Positions 6,981 to 12,371 of a DNA stretch of 15,316 bases are shown here, in pieces. The notes beneath the pieces were generated by a model. That model was given only the letters and a program-made list of their open reading frames with translations, was not told the DNA's origin and did no database searches. The first letter of the stretch is position 1. Each line of letters begins with the position of its first letter. This stretch comes from Collinsella sp. Lineage in GTDB: Bacteria > Actinomycetota > Coriobacteriia > Coriobacteriales > Coriobacteriaceae. The stretch is taken from positions 1 to 15,316 of the forward strand of contig DXLY01000043.1 of assembly GCA_019414465.1 (NCBI GenBank). The letters are read 5' to 3'. The position numbers and the translations under genes are program-made.

Positions 6981-7979
6981 CTATTCGCTCGAGCCGGAAT
7001 CGGTCGTCTCGGACGTGTCGGAACTGTCATCCGAGCTCTCGTCCTTCGTCTTGGTCGCAGCATCGCGCGACGTTCCCTGCGGCGTGCTGTTGGCCGTGCT
7101 CACATCCTCATCCGAGGCCGACTGTTCGTCGGTCAGCGAGGTAATGACCAGCACTTCCTCGTTGTTCTCGGCCGTAGTCTGAGCGCGCACCACAATGGTG
7201 TAGTACACGTCGTTTGCCGATTTCTCAACCGACGAGACGGTGCCGAGCGGAAGGCCCTTGGGGAACACACCGCCAATGCCCGAGGTCACGATGATGTCGC
7301 CAACTTTAACGTCGGAGTCGACGCTCACGTACTCAAGACGCAGCGTGCCGTCAGCCTGACCCTGCAGCATGCCCTGGGCGCGAGTGTCCTGCACCATGGC
7401 GGACACGCCCGAGTTCTCGTCGCCAATCAGGCGCACGGTGGACGTCTTGGCCGAGACTTCGATGATCTGGCCGATAACACCGGCAGAACTCGTCACGGGC
7501 ATGTTGATGGTAAGGCCGTCGGCAGAGCCCTTGTCGATGGTAACGGTCGAGGTCCAGGCATCGCCGGAGGCACCAACGATACGAGCAGCGGTCGATTTGA
7601 GGTTATAGGTCGACTGCAGACCGACCAGACCCTCCAGTCGCTCGGCGGTCTTTTGAGCCTCGGAGAGCTCGGCAACCTTGGAGGTCAGCTCCTCATTTTG
7701 CTTCTTAAGCTCGTCAAGCGTGTCCTGTGACGCCGTAAGGTTAGAGAACACGTTACCGATCGCATTGAAGGGAGCCGCCACAGTCGAGCCCAGAAAACGC
7801 ACCGGCGAGGTAATCGTCGTCACGCCCGAACGAACGGCATGAATCGGCCCCGTCTCGCCCTCACGAATATAAAACGTGAGCAGCAACACCGAAATCAGGC
7901 TGAAAACAATCAACGGGCGCATACCCGTTGATTGTCGCTTGGTATTCAGATTTGTGGAGAAACCCGAAGATCGTGCCAA
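6981..7979 (-). CDS. mreC: MreC, rod-shape-determining protein
   Basis: This 332-residue protein has a short basic N-terminus, one membrane span (about 21-38), a coiled coil at about 85-118 and the beta-rich extracytoplasmic MreC domain (about 125-280). IVTSGIGGVFPKGLPLG at about 230-246 is the best family signature. MreC is the extracytoplasmic scaffold that joins MreB to PBP2 and RodA. The last 50 or so residues form an acidic, Ser/Thr-rich, low-complexity tail ending TSETTDSGSSE, beyond the usual end of the family. The start is TTG at 7979, preceded by AAGGTGG at a 7-base spacing. The first ATG, at 7922, has no ribosome binding site and would leave only two residues before the span. The mreB stop lies 21 bases upstream, and the TAG stop doubles as part of the mreD Shine-Dalgarno. 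Confidence 0.95.
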   Translation of the reverse strand: MARSSGFSTNLNTKRQSTGMRPLIVFSLISVLLLTFYIREGETGPIHAVRSGVTTITSPVRFLGSTVAAPFNAIGNVFSNLTASQDTLDELKKQNEELTSKVAELSEAQKTAERLEGLVGLQSTYNLKSTAARIVGASGDAWTSTVTIDKGSADGLTINMPVTSSAGVIGQIIEVSAKTSTVRLIGDENSGVSAMVQDTRAQGMLQGQADGTLRLEYVSVDSDVKVGDIIVTSGIGGVFPKGLPLGTVSSVEKSANDVYYTIVVRAQTTAENNEEVLVITSLTDEQSASDEDVSTANSTPQGTSRDAATKTKDESSDDSSDTSETTDSGSSE

Positions 7980-8000
7980 ATGGAATCCACCTTTTGGAAA

Positions 8001-9044
8001 TTAAGCATTGGTCTGGACGAAGCCGCCATCAAACGCATTGGCCTCGAGCACGCGGGCACAGCCGTTAACAACGTTATCGAGCGCCGTGGGGCTGACGTTG
8101 ACCGAAACGCCGGTCTCATCGCGCAGGCGCACATCGAGACCGCGCAGCAGCGCGCCGCCACCGGTCAGCAAAATGCCATAGTACATAAGGTCCGAGGCAA
8201 GATCGGGAGGCGTAGCGTCGAGTGCGTCCTTGACGGCCTTGGCCATCTCGTCGAGCGGCTTGTTGAGTGCGCGACGAATCTCCTCGCTCTCGATGCGCAC
8301 GGTCTTGGGCAGACCGGTGATCACGTCGCGGCCGTTGACCTCGACGTCGAGCTCATCCTTGAGCGGCACGGCGGAGCCGACCTTGATCTTGATGTCCTCT
8401 GCCGTACGCTCGCCGATGGCCAGGTTGTAGGCATCGCGAACGTGCGTGAGGATGGCCTGATCGAACTCGTCGCCGGCAATACGGATAGACTGCGAGACGA
8501 CGATGCCGCCCATAGCGATAACGGCAACCTCGGTGGTACCGCCACCGATGTCGATGACCATGGAGCCGGTGGGTTCCTCGACGGGCAGGTCGGCGCCGAT
8601 GGCAGCCGCCATGGGCTCTTCGATCAGATAGGCCTGGCGGGCACCGGCCTGGATCGTGGCCTCAAAGACAGCGCGCTTCTCAACCGACGTGACACCGGAG
8701 GGAACGCAGACGACAACACGCGGACGCGGAGTCCACGGATAGCGCTTCTCGGACGCCTTGTCGATAAAGTAGCGAAGCATGGCCTCGGTAACATCGAAGT
8801 CGGCGATGACGCCGTCCTTCAGGGGACGAACGGCCACGATGTTGCCGGGCGTACGGCCGAGCATGCGCTTTGCCTCGATACCGACCGCCAAGATGCGCTC
8901 GTCGTTCTTGTCGATGGCGACAACAGAGGGCTCGCGAATGACGATGCCCTTGCCGCGCACGGAGACAAGCGTATTGGCGGTGCCGAGGTCGATGGCAAGA
9001 TCGCCCGCATAGCTACCGAAGAACATATCCATCAAAGAAAACAA
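8001..9044 (-). CDS. mreB: MreB, actin-like rod-shape-determining protein
   Basis: This 347-residue protein is the standard length for MreB, the cytoplasmic ATP-dependent filament that guides lateral wall synthesis. Actin-fold motifs are intact: phosphate-1 DLGTANT (19-25), IEEPMAAAIG (141-150) with the catalytic glutamate region, phosphate-2 DIGGGTTE (165-172) and the adenosine motif LLTGGGALLRG (292-302). The N-terminal stretch before DLGTANT is hydrophobic (MFSLMDMFFG) and may help membrane binding. The TTG at 9044 is chosen because AGGAG sits 5 bases upstream; the in-frame ATG codons at 9032 and 9026 lie too far from it. This is the first gene of the elongasome operon. A hairpin at 9105-9137 separates it from the TPR gene upstream, so its promoter is probably within 9045-9105. 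Confidence 0.97.
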   Translation of the reverse strand: MFSLMDMFFGSYAGDLAIDLGTANTLVSVRGKGIVIREPSVVAIDKNDERILAVGIEAKRMLGRTPGNIVAVRPLKDGVIADFDVTEAMLRYFIDKASEKRYPWTPRPRVVVCVPSGVTSVEKRAVFEATIQAGARQAYLIEEPMAAAIGADLPVEEPTGSMVIDIGGGTTEVAVIAMGGIVVSQSIRIAGDEFDQAILTHVRDAYNLAIGERTAEDIKIKVGSAVPLKDELDVEVNGRDVITGLPKTVRIESEEIRRALNKPLDEMAKAVKDALDATPPDLASDLMYYGILLTGGGALLRGLDVRLRDETGVSVNVSPTALDNVVNGCARVLEANAFDGGFVQTNA

Positions 9045-9080
9045 CGCAACTCCTGATGTGTTGGATGATTGCTGGAAAAC

Positions 9081-9100
9081 TACTAGCTCATCATACTAGC
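9081..9100 (-). promoter_or_regulatory. Candidate mreB promoter with 7-bp direct repeat
   Basis: On the minus strand the region between the hairpin and mreB contains TATGAT (9090-9095), one mismatch from the sigma-70 -10 box. It lies between two copies of GCTAGTA (9094-9100 and 9081-9087) whose starts are 13 bases apart. At a 17-base spacing the -35 position would read GTGAGG (9113-9118), a poor match that lies inside the terminator stem. The -10 is plausible and the rest is weak. The repeat could be an operator, but no regulator is known from this sequence. Confidence 0.3.
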
Positions 9101-9104
9101 GCAA

Positions 9105-9137
9105 GCCCGGCGCCTCACTTGCGGTGAAGCGCCGGGC
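9105..9137 (-). terminator. Hairpin between TPR gene and mreB, probable intrinsic terminator
   Basis: There is a 14-base inverted repeat (arms 9105-9118 and 9124-9137, loop of 5). On the minus strand it is fully paired with one G-U pair and has a very GC-rich base (GCCCGGCGC/GCGCCGGGC). It starts 22 bases after the stop of the TPR gene. It is followed by TTGCGC rather than a run of T, so termination may be incomplete and some transcripts could read into mreB. No T-run follows on the plus strand either. Confidence 0.65.
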
Positions 9138-9159
9138 AAAGCTAAATCCCATAAGGTCA

Positions 9160-10464
9160 CTACTGGTTGTCAGCAGCCGAGAAATCCATATCGAGCGAAG
9201 AAACGGCCCAGCCGATATGGTTGTCGGAGCGCACGAATTTGACGGTGTACTCCTGCTCGCCGCCCTTGGACAGCGATGCCTTCACCTTGGCGGTCGTCTC
9301 GGTCATGGACTGATCCATGCCCTCGACGGACACGGTGGCACCCTGCGGAATCGAGGAGATGATCATCGACTTAGCGTCCTCGGACAGGCTCGAGGCCAGG
9401 CAAGACTCGGCCTTTGCGGCGTCACCGTCGCCGGCAGCCTGGAACAGATCGGTAACGACAGACTCCTGAGACGGGAAGCCAAAGCCACGCGTGTAGGCAA
9501 AGCCCAGACCGCCCGCGGCGATCAAAATGAGCAGAAGCAGCACGATGAAGACTTTAAGACCCGTGTGGCGATGGCGACGACGGACCTTGGCCTGCTTACG
9601 ATCCTGACGGTCCTGCTGGACCATCTCGGACTCGGACAGCGTAAAGAAGCCGGTGTCCGAGGGATCGGGCATAAACTGACCGGTCGCGCCCGTAGGATCG
9701 AGCGGATCGACGGCAGGAGCGTCCATCGCGGGCGCCGGAGCCGTGGCCATAGCCGTCTGGGCAGACAGCGCGGCAAGCGAATCGTGCACGCGGGCAAGCT
9801 CATCGGCCTGCTCGGAGGTGAGCTGGTAGATGCCATCGGCAGTAGCGGCGTTAAAGGCGTCGAGTGCGTCGGAGGGACGGCCGGCGGCAGAAAGCGCCTG
9901 ACCCATGCCGGCGTTGAGCGCACGCGTGTCGTCGCGGGGGCCGGCAAAGTCGATAGCCGTGCGGTAGGTCTCCACGGCATCCGCCGGACGGCCGAGCTTA
10001 ATGAAGCAACGACCGAGCTCGCCGAGTGCGGCGGCAGGAGCCGGATTGGCGCCGTCGATGGCAGCCTGACGGAAGGCGGTTCCCGCGTTGGCATAGTCGC
10101 CCGACTGGAACAGCGCATTGCCCAGGCCCAGATAGGCCTTGAACGGCGTGGCATAGGAAGCATCCTGCGTAGCGGCAGAGAAAGCCTGAGCGGCCGTCGT
10201 GTAGTCGCCCACGGCGGCGAGCGCCTTGCCGCGGTTGGTGAGCAGCGCGCCGCGCTTGCCGTAGGTACCGTCGTTGAGGGCGGCGGCATAGGCCTCGGCG
10301 GCCTCGGCATACATGCCAAGGTGCATCAAGGCGTTGCCACGAAGGTGATCGGCCTCGCCCATAATCTCATCGGGAGTCTTTGCCGCCCCAAGCATCTGGG
10401 CTGCAGCAGAAAAATCACCCGCGCGGTAAGCGGCGCGGCCCTGTTGGATCAGCTGGCTATTCAA
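9160..10464 (-). CDS. TPR protein with one membrane span and DUF4878-like outer domain
   Basis: This 434-residue protein has a cytoplasmic N-terminus of about 210 residues built of tetratricopeptide-like helix pairs. Recurrent features are GNALMHLGMYAEAAEAYAAA, KALAAVGDYTTAAQAF, GNALFQSGDYANAGTAFRQA and RCFIKLGRPADAVETYRTA. A Pro/Ala/Asp-rich linker (240-275) and a basic stretch (about 288-300) come next. A single span at 303-323 (VFIVLLLLILIAAGGLGF) leads to an outer domain of about 105 residues. ESVVTDLFQAAGDGDAAKAE there resembles the start of DUF4878/NTF2-like lipoprotein domains. The start is TTG at 10464 with AAGGGG 6 bases upstream, 11 bases after the stop of the PPIase gene, so the two form an operon. 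Function is unknown. The layout suggests a scaffold that binds proteins inside and senses or binds something outside. Confidence 0.82.
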   Translation of the reverse strand: MNSQLIQQGRAAYRAGDFSAAAQMLGAAKTPDEIMGEADHLRGNALMHLGMYAEAAEAYAAALNDGTYGKRGALLTNRGKALAAVGDYTTAAQAFSAATQDASYATPFKAYLGLGNALFQSGDYANAGTAFRQAAIDGANPAPAAALGELGRCFIKLGRPADAVETYRTAIDFAGPRDDTRALNAGMGQALSAAGRPSDALDAFNAATADGIYQLTSEQADELARVHDSLAALSAQTAMATAPAPAMDAPAVDPLDPTGATGQFMPDPSDTGFFTLSESEMVQQDRQDRKQAKVRRRHRHTGLKVFIVLLLLILIAAGGLGFAYTRGFGFPSQESVVTDLFQAAGDGDAAKAESCLASSLSEDAKSMIISSIPQGATVSVEGMDQSMTETTAKVKASLSKGGEQEYTVKFVRSDNHIGWAVSSLDMDFSAADNQ

Positions 10465-10475
10465 GGAAGTCCCCT

Positions 10476-11018
10476 TTACTCGTGAACGATCTCGACATGG
10501 ACGATCTCGTCGCCGGCACGCAGCTGCGAAATCACATCGAGACCCTCGACCGTGGTACCAAAGACGGTGTAACCGGAATCGAGGTTATGCTGGGCACCCA
10601 GGCAGAAGTAGAACTGCGAACCCGCGGAATCGGGGTCCATGGAGCGTGCCATGGCAAGGGCGCCATCGACATGGCTGTTGCGCGGATTGGTGGCAAACTC
10701 GCCCTTGATGCAGTAGCCGGGGCCACCGGTACCGGGCATACCGTCGGGGCCCTCAAGACCGGCAGCGACGTCGGCGCCGGACATGTCGCGGGTATTGGGG
10801 TCGCCGCCCTGGATAACAAAACCGGGCACATAGCGATGGAACTTAAGGCCATCATAGAAGCCCATCGTGGAAAGCTCGCAGAAGTTCGCGACATGAATGG
10901 GAGCGCCCTCGCCGTCAAACTTGACCTTGATGGTACCCTTCGACGTCTCGATTACGGCGCACTCGTCGCCGACAAGCTGATACTCGGGCGTGTAGAGCTC
11001 TTTCTTAAAACCAAACAT
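10476..11018 (-). CDS. Cyclophilin-type peptidyl-prolyl cis-trans isomerase
   Basis: This 180-residue protein is a compact cyclophilin that catalyses cis-trans isomerisation of proline bonds. Visible motifs are KFHRYVPGFVIQGGDP (59-74), which carries the catalytic arginine R62 plus F67 and Q70, then GALAMARSMDPDSAGSQFYF (119-138) and GYTVFGTTVEGLDV. There is no signal peptide and no membrane segment, so it should act in the cytoplasm. The tryptophan that binds cyclosporin in human CypA is not present at the equivalent site (AQHNLDSGYTVFG). The ATG at 11018 has AAGGA at a 5-base spacing and lies about 30 bases downstream of a good promoter. Translation probably continues into the TPR gene 11 bases on. 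The partner substrates are unknown. Confidence 0.93.
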   Translation of the reverse strand: MFGFKKELYTPEYQLVGDECAVIETSKGTIKVKFDGEGAPIHVANFCELSTMGFYDGLKFHRYVPGFVIQGGDPNTRDMSGADVAAGLEGPDGMPGTGGPGYCIKGEFATNPRNSHVDGALAMARSMDPDSAGSQFYFCLGAQHNLDSGYTVFGTTVEGLDVISQLRAGDEIVHVEIVHE

Positions 11019-11057
11019 GTGGTTCCTTCCTCGTGCGTTTAAAGCATATTTGTACGA

Positions 11058-11087
11058 ATTGTAGCAATAAGCACGGGTTTACATCAA
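11058..11087 (-). promoter_or_regulatory. Sigma-70-type promoter of the PPIase-TPR operon
   Basis: On the minus strand, TTGATG (11082-11087) and TACAAT (11058-11063) are separated by 18 bases. The -10 box matches five of six consensus positions, and the -35 box starts with TTGA. Transcription would begin near 11050, giving a leader of about 30 bases before the ATG at 11018. No other convincing promoter lies in the 107-base gap. Confidence 0.6.
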
Positions 11088-11125
11088 TTGCGCACGTAGG
11101 TTATGCCGACTATGGCGAACTAATT

Positions 11126-12268
11126 TTAGGAACGCTGCTGCGGCTTCCAGGAACCCACATTGGCATCGTACTGGTTCAGCGCGCTGTTGCCGCTCTGCGC
11201 GATGGGCGCCAGGATCTCGCTTTGGTGGGAACTCATCGACTCGCCATCGGGAATGGCCAGCGAGATATCCCAGCTCTGGCAGATCACGTCGACGCGCTCA
11301 TACATCCACTCGGCAAGCTGCTTTAAGTGGGCGATGTCATCCGCATAGACCGTATCGTCCTGTACTTTCAGGTTGTTGAGCTCATCTTGCGTCTTTTTGA
11401 TCTGGTCGCGTAGGGCGTAGGCACTCTGCGACAGCTCCTGACGGGTGGACAGCGGCGTTCGGAGATAACCGTTGTTAAAGGAATCGATGACCTCGCCGAT
11501 CTGGTCCTCGTCAACGTAGGACACGATGGTCTGATACAGACCATCGAGCCTGGTATAGAGCTGATCATCGGTGAGCACGGTTTCTTCCTGAACCACCTCG
11601 GCAGAATCGCCCTGCTTGGTATCGTCCTCAGTCGCCTCGCCCTTTTGACGCGTGGGGAAGGTGGTTTGTGCAGCTTGGCCAAACTGGTCGTAGAAGCCAG
11701 GCATAACACCCATGGGATCGGTCGTCACGAACCAATAGGCACCACCGCACACGACGGCAAGGACCGCGATGATAATGAGCGGCTTGGGAATATGACGCTT
11801 ATGCTTGTGATAGGCGTCCTCGTCGGGGTGCACCTTGCGCTTGGGTTTTTGAGCATCGTCATGCAGGGAAACGGGCGTGGGAATATCGACCTTGGGGATA
11901 CCGAAATCCTTATCGAAAGCTGGCAGCACGCAGGTCTCATTGGGGTCGGCGGCGTCCGAAAGCACCGCAGCGGCAGAGGCCGGCGCATGCGGCACCTCGG
12001 TATCGATCTGCTCTTGCGTTAGGCGCGGAAAGCCCGCCGTGCGGCCCGCTGCCAGGTCGGATGCTGCCGCATCCTCGGAGAGGATACCCGGAGCGGGGCG
12101 TCCGCATTTGGGGCACGTACGATCATGCGGAGAAAGACGGGCACCGCAGCCCTCACAGAACACGAATTCGGTGTGCTCGGGACCATCGCCCGGACCCACA
12201 TAGGCGTTGCAGTAGGGGCAGAACGAGGCGCCGTCCTCGATAGTCTTAAGGCAATGCGGGCAGATCAC
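11126..12268 (-). CDS. Double zinc-ribbon single-pass membrane protein
   Basis: This protein of about 380 residues begins with two zinc ribbons: CPHC (3-6) with CPYC (17-20), and CEGC (38-41) with CPKC (52-55). A disordered Ala/Asp/Pro-rich region (about 60-145), a basic stretch with KHKRH, and a single span at about 163-181 (LIIIAVLAVVCGGAYWFV) follow. The outer region of about 200 residues is acidic near the membrane. It then becomes helical and probably coiled-coil around SAYALRDQIKKTQDELNNLK. I chose GTG at 12268 because GAGG lies 5 bases upstream and the protein then opens MICPHC, as is common for ribbon proteins. An in-frame TTG at 12289 has no ribosome binding site. The function is not recognised. 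The same inside-span-outside layout recurs in the TPR protein two genes on. Confidence 0.8.
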   Translation of the reverse strand: MICPHCLKTIEDGASFCPYCNAYVGPGDGPEHTEFVFCEGCGARLSPHDRTCPKCGRPAPGILSEDAAASDLAAGRTAGFPRLTQEQIDTEVPHAPASAAAVLSDAADPNETCVLPAFDKDFGIPKVDIPTPVSLHDDAQKPKRKVHPDEDAYHKHKRHIPKPLIIIAVLAVVCGGAYWFVTTDPMGVMPGFYDQFGQAAQTTFPTRQKGEATEDDTKQGDSAEVVQEETVLTDDQLYTRLDGLYQTIVSYVDEDQIGEVIDSFNNGYLRTPLSTRQELSQSAYALRDQIKKTQDELNNLKVQDDTVYADDIAHLKQLAEWMYERVDVICQSWDISLAIPDGESMSSHQSEILAPIAQSGNSALNQYDANVGSWKPQQRS

Positions 12269-12313
12269 GGCATCCTCTTTTCGAAGCAATTCAAATAATC
12301 GAGGTTAGAGCAT

Positions 12314-12361
12314 AACATCGCCACGGCCCTACAGGAGCAAGGCACCAATTCAACATCGCCA
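12314..12361. repeat. 10-bp direct repeat in the ATPase/zinc-ribbon gap
   Basis: AACATCGCCA occurs exactly at 12314-12323 and again at 12352-12361, starts 38 bases apart. The copies bracket most of the 100-base gap between the ATPase stop and the zinc-ribbon gene. I see no clear terminator or strong promoter in this gap. The repeat may be chance or a binding site. Confidence 0.3.
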
Positions 12362-12371
12362 GGGCGCGTAG

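Noticed and set aside
9124..10485. Plus-strand open frame of 453 codons opposite the TPR gene
   Set aside because: The minus-strand frame has TPR repeats, a membrane span and a ribosome binding site. The plus frame is low-complexity Gly/Arg/His and runs through the terminator hairpin.
12269..12289. TTG start at 12289 for the zinc-ribbon protein
   Set aside because: No Shine-Dalgarno precedes it, while GTG at 12268 has GAGG at a 5-base spacing and gives the usual MICPHC opening.
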